A stretch of 64,000 nt of DNA, taken from assembly GCF_900537075.1 (NCBI RefSeq), contig NZ_UNRA01000001.1:1202191-1266190 (forward strand). The letters run 5' to 3'. Position 1 is the first letter of the stretch; the number at the start of each line of letters is the position of its first letter. The notes below the pieces were generated by a model. That model was not told the origin of the DNA. It saw only the letters and a list, made by a program, of their open reading frames with translations, and searched no databases. The stretch comes from Tropicibacter sp. Alg240-R139. GTDB taxonomy: Bacteria > Pseudomonadota > Alphaproteobacteria > Rhodobacterales > Rhodobacteraceae. Below are positions 1 to 9,670 of the stretch, one piece after another. The position numbers and the translations under genes were made by a program.

Positions 1-2529
1 GATGAGTTCACCGCCACGCATCGCCTTGTCCATTGCCGCGACACCCATGCCACCGCGCCCGCGTACAGGATAGTCGTGGCTGGAGCTCAGCTTACCCGAC
101 CCGGATTCGGTGATGGTCAGGATCAAGTTTTCAGCCGCTGACATCTCGGCATAGAGCTCGGTCGAGAAATTGGGATCTGCCACGGCATCATCATCCGATG
201 CATCCATTTCATCCGTCAAACCAGCCATTGCGCGGCGCATCCGCAGATAGGCTGTTCGTTGTTCCGGCGAATACTTGGAATGGCGAATGACCGACATCGA
301 CACCACACAGTCGTCACCGTTCAATCTGATCCCGCGAACACCGGTGGATTTCCGTCCCTTGAACACACGCACATCTGTCGTCTGGAAGCGGATCGCGCGA
401 CCCGAGTTGGTGACCAGCATCACGTCATCATCTTCCGAGCAGATGCGTGCATTTACCAACTCAATACCTTCGGGCAAGTCCATCGCGATCTTGCCGTTGC
501 GTTTCACGTTGGTGAAGTCACTCAGCGCGTTGCGGCGCACGTCGCCTGCGCTTGTGGCAAAGACAATTTGCAGGTTTTCCCACTCATTCTCGGGCACATC
601 GACCGGCATGATTGCGGCGATGGACACCCCGGTCGGGATCGGCAGGATGTTGACAATTGCCTTGCCCTTGCCGGTGCGACCCGATTGGGGCAGGCGCCAG
701 GTCTTGAGTTTGTAGACCATCCCGTCAGTGGTGAAGAACAGCAGCTGTGTATGCGTGTTTGCCACAAAGAGGGTGGTGATCACATCCTCTTCCTTGGTCT
801 GCATGCCAGACACGCCCTTGCCGCCGCGTTTTTGCGCGCGGAAATCGGCCAGCGGGGTCCGTTTGATGTAACCACCGGATGTGACAGTCACGACCATATC
901 TTCACGCTCGATCAGGTCCTCGTCGTCCATGTCGCCCGACCAGTCGACAATCTCGGTCCGGCGGGGGACCGCGAACTGATCGCGCACTTCGCGCAACTCG
1001 TCCCCGATGATGCCCATGATCCGCTCGCGCGACGACAAGATTTCAAGGTATTCCTTGATCTTGCCTGCCAGCTCTTCCAACTCGTCGGTGACTTCCTTGA
1101 CCCCGATCTGGGTCAGACGCTGCAGACGCAGTTCCAGAATAGCACGGGCCTGGGTTTCGGACAGGTTATAGGTTCCGTCCTCGTTTGCCGTGTGGGTCGG
1201 ATCGTCGATCAGCGCGATGTATTCCAGGATCGGCTGCGCCGGCCAACGCCGGGTCATCAGCTTTTCGCGCGCCTCGGCAGCGTCGGCCGATTGGCGGATG
1301 GTCGCAACGATTTCATCGATGTTGGTGACGGCGACGGCCAGTCCACACAAGATGTGGCTGCGTTCGCGGGCCTTGCGCAGAAGATACGCAGTCCGGCGGG
1401 CCACGACATCCTCGCGGAAGTCGATGAAGCTGGTCAGAAACCGGCGCAGGGTCAACTGCTCGGGGCGACCCCCGTTCAGCGCCAGCATGTTGCAGCCGAA
1501 ATAGGTCTGCATGGGCGAGAAACGGTAAAGCTGGTTCAGCACCACCTCGGGCGTTGCGTCGCGCTTAAGTTCAACAACAACTCGAACGCCGTTGCGATCG
1601 GATTCGTCCTGAACGTGGGCCACGCCTTCGATGCGTTTCTCGCGCACGGCTTCGGCGATCTTTTCGATCATCGAAGCTTTGTTCACCTGATAGGGAATCT
1701 CGTCCACGATGATGGCATAACGATCGCGGCGTATCTCTTCGACTCGGGTTTTGGCGCGGATGATCACGCTGCCTCGTCCCTCAAGATAGGCTTTTCGCGC
1801 GCCAGTTCGACCCAACATAATCGCCCCGGTCGGAAAGTCCGGCCCGGGAACGTAATCGATCAACTGCTCGCTGGTAAGGTCGGGTTCGTCAATCAATGCC
1901 AATGTGGCGTCTATGACTTCGCCAAGGTTATGGGGGGGGATGTTCGTCGCCATGCCGACGGCAATACCACCAGCGCCATTGACCAGCATGTTTGGGAAAC
2001 GGGCTGGTAAAACGGTTGGTTCTTTATCCTTGCCGTCGTAGTTATCCTGAAAATCGACCGTGTCTTTTTCAATATCGGCCAGCAGCGACGCTGCGGGCTT
2101 GTCCATGCGCACTTCGGTGTAACGCATGGCCGCCGGGTTATCGCCATCCATCGAGCCAAAGTTGCCCTGACCGTCCAGCAGCGGCAGCGACATCGAAAAG
2201 TCCTGCGCCATCCGGACAAGAGCGTCGTAGATCGCGCTGTCGCCGTGCGGGTGATACTTACCCATGACGTCGCCAACCGGACGGGCCGACTTGCGATAGG
2301 ATTTATCGTGGGTATTTCCAGTCTCATGCATGGCATAAAGGATGCGCCGGTGAACCGGTTTTAACCCGTCTCGAAGGTCGGGAATGGCACGCGAGACGAT
2401 CACTGACATCGCATAGTCGAGATAAGATGTCTTCATCTCGGATTCGATGGATACCGTCGGCCCGTCGTAAACGGGGCGTTCTGGCGGTGTTTCGTCCATG
2501 TTTTCAGGAGTTTCTGGCGTATCGCTCAC
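1..2529 (-). CDS. gyrA: DNA gyrase subunit A (C-terminal end beyond window)
   Basis: Type IIA topoisomerase subunit that cuts and rejoins DNA in the GyrA2GyrB2 complex. 843 codons are visible and the frame is still open at base 1, so roughly the last 60-80 residues are missing. The winged-helix breakage domain is N-terminal, with the QRDR stretch [15 protein letters not shown] (Ser98 and Asp102, matching E. coli Ser83/Asp87, so quinolone-sensitive residues) and the catalytic tyrosine in AMRYTEVRM. The GyrA box QKRGGKGV starts the C-terminal wrapping domain. I chose the GTG at 2529 ([10 protein letters not shown]); an in-frame ATG at 2499 is the alternative. Divergent from usg. Confidence 0.97.
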   Translation of the reverse strand, partial: MSDTPETPENMDETPPERPVYDGPTVSIESEMKTSYLDYAMSVIVSRAIPDLRDGLKPVHRRILYAMHETGNTHDKSYRKSARPVGDVMGKYHPHGDSAIYDALVRMAQDFSMSLPLLDGQGNFGSMDGDNPAAMRYTEVRMDKPAASLLADIEKDTVDFQDNYDGKDKEPTVLPARFPNMLVNGAGGIAVGMATNIPPHNLGEVIDATLALIDEPDLTSEQLIDYVPGPDFPTGAIMLGRTGARKAYLEGRGSVIIRAKTRVEEIRRDRYAIIVDEIPYQVNKASMIEKIAEAVREKRIEGVAHVQDESDRNGVRVVVELKRDATPEVVLNQLYRFSPMQTYFGCNMLALNGGRPEQLTLRRFLTSFIDFREDVVARRTAYLLRKARERSHILCGLAVAVTNIDEIVATIRQSADAAEAREKLMTRRWPAQPILEYIALIDDPTHTANEDGTYNLSETQARAILELRLQRLTQIGVKEVTDELEELAGKIKEYLEILSSRERIMGIIGDELREVRDQFAVPRRTEIVDWSGDMDDEDLIEREDMVVTVTSGGYIKRTPLADFRAQKRGGKGVSGMQTKEEDVITTLFVANTHTQLLFFTTDGMVYKLKTWRLPQSGRTGKGKAIVNILPIPTGVSIAAIMPVDVPENEWENLQIVFATSAGDVRRNALSDFTNVKRNGKIAMDLPEGIELVNARICSEDDDVMLVTNSGRAIRFQTTDVRVFKGRKSTGVRGIRLNGDDCVVSMSVIRHSKYSPEQRTAYLRMRRAMAGLTDEMDASDDDAVADPNFSTELYAEMSAAENLILTITESGSGKLSSSHDYPVRGRGGMGVAAMDKAMRGGELI

Positions 2530-2721
2530 GTATGCTGCCCGATCTTTGTCCAGGGTCTATATCTTGTGGATGCATCTTATCAGAAGGGGCATATGGGGTG
2601 CAAGCAAGCTGCCTCTTTCCTTGTCAGAAATCCTTCACAGAATGATAACACATTGTTTTTGGACGCGATTAACTATTCCTGTGCTAGGGTGAAGGGACCA
2701 AACCAGAAATGGAGGTCAAGA

Positions 2722-2991
2722 ATGGAGCAGAGCGAAACGGAATTGATGCTCAAAGGGTATGGGCTGACGACAGCGGAATTCTTCTATCACATGCCCGATT
2801 ACATACACGTCCTGAACACATTCGTCTGGCAAGAATACGACCTTGCCCCGGATCACCCGAAGCTTTTCGAATTCGTTGAATTCTGGCAGCGCGAGATTGA
2901 TGGCCCTTTACATTCAGTGCGGTTCACTCACCGCAAGATGATATCTCCTGGTGAGTGGCGCAATGTTGTGGGGGAATTTCGTTTGAACTGA
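2722..2991 (+). CDS. usg: Usg family protein
   Basis: Small 89-residue protein of the alphaproteobacterial Usg family, whose function is unknown (in other genera it sits near trp genes). Family signatures visible are GYGLTTAEFFYHMPD, VWQEYDLAPDHP and FVEFWQREIDGPLHSVR. The open frame extends upstream to 2566, but the ATG at 2722 has a perfect GGAGGT Shine-Dalgarno at 2711-2716 and gives the usual family length. It is transcribed divergently from gyrA and converges on the Hint-domain gene. Identification is by recalled family sequence; no role is inferred. Confidence 0.85.
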   Translation: MEQSETELMLKGYGLTTAEFFYHMPDYIHVLNTFVWQEYDLAPDHPKLFEFVEFWQREIDGPLHSVRFTHRKMISPGEWRNVVGEFRLN

Positions 2992-3001
2992 TTCCAGTTC
3001 C

Positions 3002-4030
3002 TCAGATCGCTTGTTGTCCAAGGGCCGCCCTTGCCTCGTAGCCACGCAGCACGGGCGCAATAAGGGGAAAGGGTTCTGTCGGCAGGGCTTTGAGCTGTGG
3101 GAACAGTTCAAAGATTTCTTGGCGACAAGCCTTTTCCAAGGCGGTCAATGCCTGTGCACCAGGATAGAAGCTCTCGCTAAGGGAACCGTTCGCCTCGACG
3201 ATTTCATGTCCTTGAAACATGAAATGATAGTACTTTATGCTGTCTTGTGGCGCGCGGGTGACCCCGGGCAGACCGACATAGAAGTGGGCGGGGATCAGTA
3301 CAGGTTGGTCGTCGAACAGCAGATGGGATTGCGTTGAGAAATGCAGCATCCGGTGGTTTGGCGACACGAGCAGTGGCGCTGAATTGCCCACCACACCAGT
3401 TTCGAACCGAACCGGAGCAAATTTGCCACGACCGTCGACCTCGGTACAGCCCACCCAGGCGACCATTCTGCGCCTACGAGATTGGGTCCAGATGCGATCA
3501 CCGCGCTGTATGGTTTCGACAGGCACCTGTTTGTGCCCTGCCTTGATCATGGTTCCAGCGACGAAACAAGGGACCAGATCTGTATAACTGGAGTCGCCGT
3601 TGTTGGATCCGCTGACTTTTACGTATTGGCGACCGGGAACAAGAAAATCAGTGGCAGAGAACCCCCAGATGTTCGAGGTTTGCCCGTTCTGGGAATAGAC
3701 ATTGATCGTGATCTCATCACCGATCGGATTACCGTTGTCATCAAGCTCGCGCAGCACGATCAGGGACTCGGATTCTACCGGCGTCCCATCAGCAACCAGT
3801 GATCCCCCGTCGACGATAATATGGTTGAGCGGATCGTCATCATCAAAGACGTCGGGATTGTTGGTGTCATCAACCGTGATGATTTCGCTGAAACCACCGT
3901 TGAAATCATAGATTGTGCCGTTTGGTGAGCTCGAATTGTTGATAATAGAGCTTCCGGGAGCGAGAAATGGAGAGCTGACCGCGACTGTCAGGGCGCCGCT
4001 GCTGGCTGCCAGAATTGTTTTTTGTACCAT
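3002..4030 (-). CDS. Hint-domain (Hedgehog/intein type) protein
   Basis: 342 residues. The N-terminal about 150 residues are Asp/Asn/Ser-rich and of low complexity in places (FDDDDP), resembling a secreted beta-rich module; there is a hydrophobic N-terminus but no clean signal peptide. From residue 155 a Hint_2-like domain begins with the nucleophile Cys155 in VPCFVAGTMI, followed by VETIQRGDRIWT and the block-B histidine in VSPNHRML (His226). Such domains cut or rearrange the peptide bond before the cysteine. The family is common in Rhodobacterales and mostly uncharacterised. The 10-base gap to usg shows the two genes converge tightly. Autoprocessing here is inferred. Confidence 0.8.
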   Translation of the reverse strand: MVQKTILAASSGALTVAVSSPFLAPGSSIINNSSSPNGTIYDFNGGFSEIITVDDTNNPDVFDDDDPLNHIIVDGGSLVADGTPVESESLIVLRELDDNGNPIGDEITINVYSQNGQTSNIWGFSATDFLVPGRQYVKVSGSNNGDSSYTDLVPCFVAGTMIKAGHKQVPVETIQRGDRIWTQSRRRRMVAWVGCTEVDGRGKFAPVRFETGVVGNSAPLLVSPNHRMLHFSTQSHLLFDDQPVLIPAHFYVGLPGVTRAPQDSIKYYHFMFQGHEIVEANGSLSESFYPGAQALTALEKACRQEIFELFPQLKALPTEPFPLIAPVLRGYEARAALGQQAI

Positions 4031-4155
4031 GTCGAACTACCATTACTTGTTAGAGTATTAGGACTTGTAGCGCAGAAATGGTACGCAATTTGGGGGGAAA
4101 CTTGGCGCTTGTTTGTCCTGGTGAAGTAGATTGTGGCCTGAAAGCGGACCCTCGA

Positions 4156-5109
4156 TTATGCGGAACAGCTTGCGCCACCAAGAACGCAAAACTTGGCGCA
4201 GTGCGGGTGGTTCAACTGTACATCAGCCTCGGCTTCTTTCAAAGTATGACCCAATTCGAACTCGGGCTCGTAGGGGAGCAGCGTACACGCCACAACCGCA
4301 GGGCTTTCGGCCCCCCTGCGTTTTACAACCATGCGCGAACTGGCGCACATCACGCCATCGGGGTTTTTGCCTAAAATGCCCCAGCAGGCAGTGGTGATTT
4401 CCGGTACTTCGACTGTTTCGTCCATTTCCGGAAACAGTACGGTCTGACCGGGGTTTTGGGCGTCGATGTCAAAGCCATGTTGGGCAAAGAACCTGGCATA
4501 GCCTGCGCGACTTTGTGCCTCGTCATGTTGCCATAGCGTGCGGCCAGCGATGGCCATCTTGAACTTATTGTCGCGCAGCCACTGCATCCCCTCAAGCGTT
4601 TTAGCAAAACTGCCAGTGCCGCGTTCTTCGTCATGCAGTTCAGATTGATAATGATCAACAGAGATCCGCAGAGTGAGCTTGTCGGCATAATCCGTATGCA
4701 ATGACAACAACCCCTCGCGCATTGATTTGCGCATCATCGGGCGCATGGCGTTGGTCAAAATCAGCACATTAAACCCGCGTTCAAGTGCAGCGCGTGTCAT
4801 CTCGATCATCTGCGGGTTCATGAATGGTTCACCACCGGTGAATCCGATTTCTCGGACCGGCCAATCACGCTCTTCAATCTGGTTCAGATAGTCGCATACT
4901 TCGTCGGCGGTGATATAGACCAAAGCGTCATTTATCGGGCTGCTTTCAATGTAACAATTGATGCATTCGATGTTGCACAGGGTACCTGTGTTGAACCACA
5001 GCATCTCGGGGTGGCTCAGCGCGACCGAAGCGCGGGTTTCGCCCTTGGCTGTTACAAAACTGTCTTCGAACTTGCCGACATTGGCAATCTGCGATCCGAG
5101 GTCTTTCAT
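4156..5109 (-). CDS. Radical SAM protein with C-terminal cysteine cluster
   Basis: 317 residues. The radical SAM CX3CX2C motif is Cys45, Cys49 and Cys52 in TLCNIECINCY, followed by the GGEP motif in FTGGEPFMNP, which contacts the SAM amino group. The C-terminal third has further cysteines (TACWG, VMCASS, VACTL) and ends in CAKFC plus Cys315, an arrangement like the SPASM/twitch auxiliary Fe-S domains of peptide- or cofactor-modifying enzymes. Substrate is not recognisable. It lies upstream of, and on the same strand as, the Hint gene (125 bases apart) and is divergent from zwf. No precursor peptide is evident next to it. Confidence 0.85.
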   Translation of the reverse strand: MKDLGSQIANVGKFEDSFVTAKGETRASVALSHPEMLWFNTGTLCNIECINCYIESSPINDALVYITADEVCDYLNQIEERDWPVREIGFTGGEPFMNPQMIEMTRAALERGFNVLILTNAMRPMMRKSMREGLLSLHTDYADKLTLRISVDHYQSELHDEERGTGSFAKTLEGMQWLRDNKFKMAIAGRTLWQHDEAQSRAGYARFFAQHGFDIDAQNPGQTVLFPEMDETVEVPEITTACWGILGKNPDGVMCASSRMVVKRRGAESPAVVACTLLPYEPEFELGHTLKEAEADVQLNHPHCAKFCVLGGASCSA

Positions 5110-5215
5110 AAACTTTCACCTTGCTGCCCGAGGTTTGATCTAGCCTATTTCGGGAAAGAAGTTAAAGTCGCCTGTGACCGCCTGACAGACTTGTGAAGCA
5201 TTGGGAATGAAGAAT

Positions 5216-5229
5216 TGTTTGCGCTAACA
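5216..5229. promoter_or_regulatory. CceR-type palindromic operator upstream of zwf
   Basis: TGTTTGCGCTAACA matches 13 of 14 positions of the palindrome TGTTAGCGCTAACA, which I recall as the site of CceR, a LacI-family regulator of central carbon metabolism in Rhodobacter relatives. It lies 36 bases before the zwf start, where a repressor would cover the promoter or early transcript. Similar sites precede gap (36437-36469). Confidence 0.65.
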
Positions 5230-5265
5230 TTGGACTTTTCGGGCCGAGGGGCATAAAGACGGATC

Positions 5266-6732
5266 ATGGTCTCACGTGTCATCCCGGTCGACCCTTTCGA
5301 CCTGATCATTTTTGGCGGAACAGGCGATCTTGCTCGGCGCAAGATCTTGCCGGCCTTGTTTCGCAGATATTGCGCAGGACAAATTCCGCAGGACGCGCGC
5401 ATCATAGGGGCTGCACGCCGGACGCAGGATGCAAATGCCTATCGCGCATTTGTTGCGGACGCGATCAAAAAGTTTTCGACACCGCGCCACTGCGAAGACG
5501 GAACTCTAGACGGGTTCTTGTCCTGCCTGGATTACGTCGCCGTTGACGCCTTGGGGGACGAGGGGTGGCAGGACCTGGCTGCCAAGATCACAGGCGACCG
5601 TGTGCGTGCGTACTACTTTTCGGTCGGGCCACGTTTGTTTGGCCCGCTGGCGCAGCGCACCAAGGCGCATGGTTTGGTCAATAACCAGACACGGATCGTG
5701 GTCGAAAAGCCTTTTGGTCACGATCTGGGTAGCGCAAAAGCGTTGAACGCGACGCTGGCCGATCATTTTCGCGAAAGTCAAATCTATCGTATTGACCATT
5801 ATCTGGGAAAAGAAACGGTGCAGAACCTGATGGCGGTCCGGTTCGGTAACATGTTGTTTGAACCCCTCTGGAACAGCCAATACGTCGATCATATTCAAAT
5901 CACCGTCGCCGAAAGCGTTGGTGTTGGTGGCAGGGGCGAATACTATGACCGCGCCGGTGCGATGCGGGACATGATGCAGAACCATCTGATGCAGCTCTTG
6001 TGTCTGATCGCGATGGAACCGCCTGCCAAATTCGATCCTGACGCAGTACGCGATGAAAAGCTCAAGGTGATCCGCGCGCTTGATCCGGTTGAACCACATC
6101 ATATCGTGCGTGGGCAGTATCTGGCGCGTGACGGCGAAGCCGAGGAACACCCGAGCTATCGCGAGGCAGTCGACAATCCGCGCAGCACTACCGAAAGCTA
6201 TATTGCGCTGCGGACCAAGATCAGCAACTGGCGGTGGGCAGGTACTCCGTTCTATCTGCGCACAGGCAAGCGGCTCAAGGCACGCTCGTCCGTCATAAAC
6301 GTTATGTTCAAGGACGCGCCGCATTCGATTTTTGGCGAAGAGGCCGGGCGCCATGCCAACGTTTTGTCGATCCGCCTACAGCCGAACGAGGGTATTACGC
6401 TCAAGGTGACCATCAAGGAGCCGGGGCAGGGTGGCATGCGTCTGGTGGATGTACCGCTGGACATGTCCTTTGCCGAGGCCTTGGGCCCTGAGGGGCAAGA
6501 CCCACCCGATGCCTATGAACGACTGATCATGGACGTTGTACGGGGAAATCAAACGCTTTTCATGCGTGGTGATGAGGTCGAAGCGGCCTGGGCCTGGACC
6601 GATCCGGTGATCGCCGGATGGCAGGCACGCGGGGATGTGCCCAAACCTTATGAAAGCGGCAGCACGGGACCTGGCGACGCCGAGTTGTTGATCAAACGCG
6701 ATGGTCGCCACTGGCAAGGGATCAACCCATGA
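5266..6732 (+). CDS. zwf: Glucose-6-phosphate 1-dehydrogenase
   Basis: Oxidises glucose-6-phosphate to 6-phosphogluconolactone with NAD(P)+, the entry into the Entner-Doudoroff and oxidative pentose phosphate routes. 488 residues, normal for the family. The nucleotide-binding motif GGTGDLARRKILPALF is near the N-terminus and the active-site signature RIDHYLGKE is present, followed by AVRFGNMLFEPLWN. First gene of zwf-pgl-pgi; its stop overlaps the pgl start by four bases. The palindromic operator at 5216-5229 suggests repression or activation by a CceR-like LacI protein. edd and eda are not in the window. Confidence 0.97.
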   Translation: MVSRVIPVDPFDLIIFGGTGDLARRKILPALFRRYCAGQIPQDARIIGAARRTQDANAYRAFVADAIKKFSTPRHCEDGTLDGFLSCLDYVAVDALGDEGWQDLAAKITGDRVRAYYFSVGPRLFGPLAQRTKAHGLVNNQTRIVVEKPFGHDLGSAKALNATLADHFRESQIYRIDHYLGKETVQNLMAVRFGNMLFEPLWNSQYVDHIQITVAESVGVGGRGEYYDRAGAMRDMMQNHLMQLLCLIAMEPPAKFDPDAVRDEKLKVIRALDPVEPHHIVRGQYLARDGEAEEHPSYREAVDNPRSTTESYIALRTKISNWRWAGTPFYLRTGKRLKARSSVINVMFKDAPHSIFGEEAGRHANVLSIRLQPNEGITLKVTIKEPGQGGMRLVDVPLDMSFAEALGPEGQDPPDAYERLIMDVVRGNQTLFMRGDEVEAAWAWTDPVIAGWQARGDVPKPYESGSTGPGDAELLIKRDGRHWQGINP

Positions 6733-7400
6733 GACTGGTGGAATACGCAGATCGTGACATGCTGGCCATCGATGTGGCCAATGTTCTGGCGGGCGCTTTG
6801 GAAACCGCGCTATTGCATCACGAAACCGTGTCTTTCGCGGTGCCAGGAGGAACCACGCCGGGCTCGGTTTTTGACGCCCTTTGCGCCGCCAATCTGGAAT
6901 GGTACCGGGTGCATGTATTTCCGACCGATGAACGTTGTGTGGACGAAACCGATGAACGCTCGAACGCCAAACTGATCAAAGAACGGTTGCTTACCAATCG
7001 CGCGTCATCCGCCGTGTTCTTGCCTTTGTTTGGTGGTGGCTCGACGTCGGATCAAAACCTGGCTGAAACCGAAGCGATGCTTGCCCCGCACTTGCCACTG
7101 TCGGTGCTGTTGTTGGGCATGGGTGGCGACATGCACACCGCTTCGCTTTTCCCGGGGATGAAGGGGCTGGAGGCCGCGCTGTCATCCAACGCCCCTGTGC
7201 TGACCGTGGCCCGTCCCGAAACGCAACCCGAAGCCCGTGTTTCTTTGACTGGACAGGCCTTGGATGGAGCCCTGTCCAAACATCTGGTGATTTTTGGGGC
7301 GGAAAAACGCGAAGCGTTGGAACGCGCCATGACTTTGCCCCCCGAAGAGGCACCGATCTCGGCCGTTGTGAACAACACCAATGTCTATTGGGCAGAATAG
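6729..7400 (+). CDS. pgl: 6-phosphogluconolactonase
   Basis: Hydrolyses 6-phosphogluconolactone to 6-phosphogluconate, the step after Zwf. 223 residues, usual for the bacterial DevB/SOL type. Visible signatures are [16 protein letters not shown] near the N-terminus, [17 protein letters not shown], and [17 protein letters not shown]. The ATGA overlap with zwf indicates translational coupling, and pgi follows after five bases, so the three form one transcript. Confidence 0.96.
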   Translation: MRLVEYADRDMLAIDVANVLAGALETALLHHETVSFAVPGGTTPGSVFDALCAANLEWYRVHVFPTDERCVDETDERSNAKLIKERLLTNRASSAVFLPLFGGGSTSDQNLAETEAMLAPHLPLSVLLLGMGGDMHTASLFPGMKGLEAALSSNAPVLTVARPETQPEARVSLTGQALDGALSKHLVIFGAEKREALERAMTLPPEEAPISAVVNNTNVYWAE

Positions 7401-7405
7401 GTACC

Positions 7406-9016
7406 ATGATGTGGGATGAGCTGCACCGCCTGCGCGACGAAGGCAAGGATCGCGAAATCATTGATTTGTTTGCACAGGACGACGGGCGGGCCGAGGCTTT
7501 TTCTGTCGAGACAAGCGACTTGCGGTTCGACTATTCCAAGACCCTGATTGATGGTGCGGTGCGTTCGGCGCTGACAGAGCTGTGTGACACCGTCGGGTTG
7601 GCCGCGCGGCGGGACGGAATGTTCTCAGGCGCTCTCATCAACGAAACCGAGGGGCGCGCGGTTCTGCATACCGCGCTGCGTAATTTGGACGGCGGCCCAG
7701 TTCTGGTTGATGGTCAAGACGTCATGCCCGGCGTGCTGGATACCTTGGCGCGAATGCGCGCCTTTGCCTATGATGTGCGTACGGGCGCATTCACCGGGGC
7801 AGGTGGGTCGATCACGGATGTCGTCAACATTGGCATCGGTGGTTCGGATCTGGGTCCGGCAATGGCAACGCTGGCTTTGGCGCCATATCACGACGGGCCC
7901 GCCTGTCATTTCGTCTCCAATGTGGATGGCGCGCATATCTCGGATGTGCTGCGACCATTGGATCCGGCCCGCACGCTGATCATTGTGGCGTCCAAGACCT
8001 TTACCACCATCGAAACTATGACCAACGCCCGTACGGCGCGGGCTTGGATGTCCGAGGGTGGCGGTGATCCCGCGCGTCAATTCGCTGCGGTGTCCACTGC
8101 GCTCGACAAGACGGATGCTTTTGGCATCCCACCTGAGCGGGTGTTCGGGTTCGAGGATTGGGTTGGCGGACGGTATTCGGTCTGGGGTCCGATCGGGTTG
8201 CCGGTGATGCTGGCCATCGGGCCGCAGGCGTTTGACGCCTTCCTGCGTGGTGGGCAGGCGATGGACTTGCATTTCCGTTCTGCGATGTGGGCAGAGAATA
8301 TGCCTGTGTTACTGGCTCTGACCGGTCTTTGGCACAATCAAATATGTGGGTACCCCACCCGTGCAGTGCTTCCTTATGACCAACGCCTGTCCCGATTGCC
8401 TGCCTATTTCCAACAGCTTGAAATGGAATCAAACGGCAAATCCGTGGCAATAGATGGGAGCGCGCTGATCGCGCCGTCCGGTCCGGTGGTCTGGGGTGAA
8501 CCTGGCACCAATGGCCAGCATGCGTTTTATCAACTGATCCATCAGGGCACTGGTGTTGTCCCGTGCGAATTCATGGTGGCCGCCGAAGGTCACGAACCGG
8601 ATTTGTCCCACCATCACCGCCTACTTGTTGCCAATTGCCTGGCCCAGTCCGAGGCGTTGATGCGCGGGCGGTCCCTGGATGAAGCACGAACCCGGATGAT
8701 GGCCAAGGGGCTGACGGGGAACGAATTGGAACGCCAGTCCCGCCATCGTGTGTTTGCAGGAAACCGCCCTTCGACCACACTGATCTATCCCCAGCTGACG
8801 CCGTTTGTTTTGGGGCAGATCATAGCGCTTTATGAACATCGCGTGTTTGTCGAAGGGGTGCTTTTGGGGATCAACTCTTTCGATCAATGGGGCGTCGAAT
8901 TGGGCAAGGAATTGGCCACCTCTCTGGCCCCGATTGTCGATGGCGACCAAAGCGCAGACGGTAAGGACGGATCAACCGCGGCCCTGGTCGACTTTGTTCA
9001 GAAACACCGGGCCTGA
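7406..9016 (+). CDS. pgi: Glucose-6-phosphate isomerase
   Basis: Interconverts glucose-6-phosphate and fructose-6-phosphate. In an Entner-Doudoroff organism this lets fructose-6-phosphate made by gluconeogenesis recycle into Zwf. 536 residues from the ATG at 7406; the open frame could begin at a TTG at 7388 inside the pgl end, and a second ATG follows at 7409. Family motifs include [15 protein letters not shown], the sugar-isomerase loop [12 protein letters not shown], and [14 protein letters not shown]. Third gene of the zwf operon. Confidence 0.96.
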   Translation: MMWDELHRLRDEGKDREIIDLFAQDDGRAEAFSVETSDLRFDYSKTLIDGAVRSALTELCDTVGLAARRDGMFSGALINETEGRAVLHTALRNLDGGPVLVDGQDVMPGVLDTLARMRAFAYDVRTGAFTGAGGSITDVVNIGIGGSDLGPAMATLALAPYHDGPACHFVSNVDGAHISDVLRPLDPARTLIIVASKTFTTIETMTNARTARAWMSEGGGDPARQFAAVSTALDKTDAFGIPPERVFGFEDWVGGRYSVWGPIGLPVMLAIGPQAFDAFLRGGQAMDLHFRSAMWAENMPVLLALTGLWHNQICGYPTRAVLPYDQRLSRLPAYFQQLEMESNGKSVAIDGSALIAPSGPVVWGEPGTNGQHAFYQLIHQGTGVVPCEFMVAAEGHEPDLSHHHRLLVANCLAQSEALMRGRSLDEARTRMMAKGLTGNELERQSRHRVFAGNRPSTTLIYPQLTPFVLGQIIALYEHRVFVEGVLLGINSFDQWGVELGKELATSLAPIVDGDQSADGKDGSTAALVDFVQKHRA

Positions 9017-9017
9017 G

Positions 9018-9494
9018 TTACCCCTCAGCTGTTGCGCCGTCACGTTTGATGAACGCGTCCCGCAATTTTTGAGGCAACGGATAGCGTCCTGATCCGTCGG
9101 GGCGCAGCGTCACCATCACGCCGGTCAACGTGGCGCGTAGATCGCCCGACCACAGTTGCTGTTCGATGGTAAAGGAGGTGTTGCGAAAGTTGGTTACACG
9201 GGCGGTGGCCACATAGATTTCACCCATCACCATTTCGCGAATGTAGTAGATATTGGCGTTGCGGATCACCAGCCGGGGCGCTTCCATACCGTCGTAGCAA
9301 AACGCGCAAAGGTTATCGAAATATGACACCCGCAAGGTTTCGAACCATTCGATATAAGCCTTGTTGTTGACGTGATTGAGCGGATCGAGTTCCGCGAAAC
9401 GAACCTTGTCGGCCAGGGCCAGTGGCTGAGGAGCGTCAAGGCCAAAGGTCAGCTGTTCTTTAGTGCTTAATGGGGCGTGAAATCGAATATCCAT
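9018..9494 (-). CDS. Acyl-CoA thioesterase, 4HBT hotdog family
   Basis: 158 residues of the single-hotdog 4-hydroxybenzoyl-CoA thioesterase type. The catalytic-loop pattern is visible as RFAELDPLNHVNNKAYIEWFE, with Asp and Asn-His-Val-Asn in the positions typical of YbgC/4HBT enzymes. It should hydrolyse acyl-CoA thioesters; the chain specificity cannot be read. The frame runs upstream to 9764, but the ATG at 9494 (MDIRFHAPL) gives the family length. It converges on pgi with one base between the stops and is divergent from the DmdB-like ligase. Confidence 0.85.
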   Translation of the reverse strand: MDIRFHAPLSTKEQLTFGLDAPQPLALADKVRFAELDPLNHVNNKAYIEWFETLRVSYFDNLCAFCYDGMEAPRLVIRNANIYYIREMVMGEIYVATARVTNFRNTSFTIEQQLWSGDLRATLTGVMVTLRPDGSGRYPLPQKLRDAFIKRDGATAEG

Positions 9495-9670
9495 ACGGTC
9501 ACTGCTAGTGATCGCTCCGACAAATCGCAAGCCGAGAAAAATGAACGCTGTTCCGTGCGGTTTTGGCTTGACAGATCGCCCTTGGATCAATTGTCTGACA
9601 TTTAATTGGAGGAGGCCTGACAAGGCCACAATCGACCTGGAACATGGTCGAATATTTGGGAGGATTTGGG

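Noticed and set aside
259-2010. 583-codon plus-strand open frame
   Set aside because: It is the antisense of gyrA, whose minus-strand frame carries all gyrase motifs and runs off the window edge.
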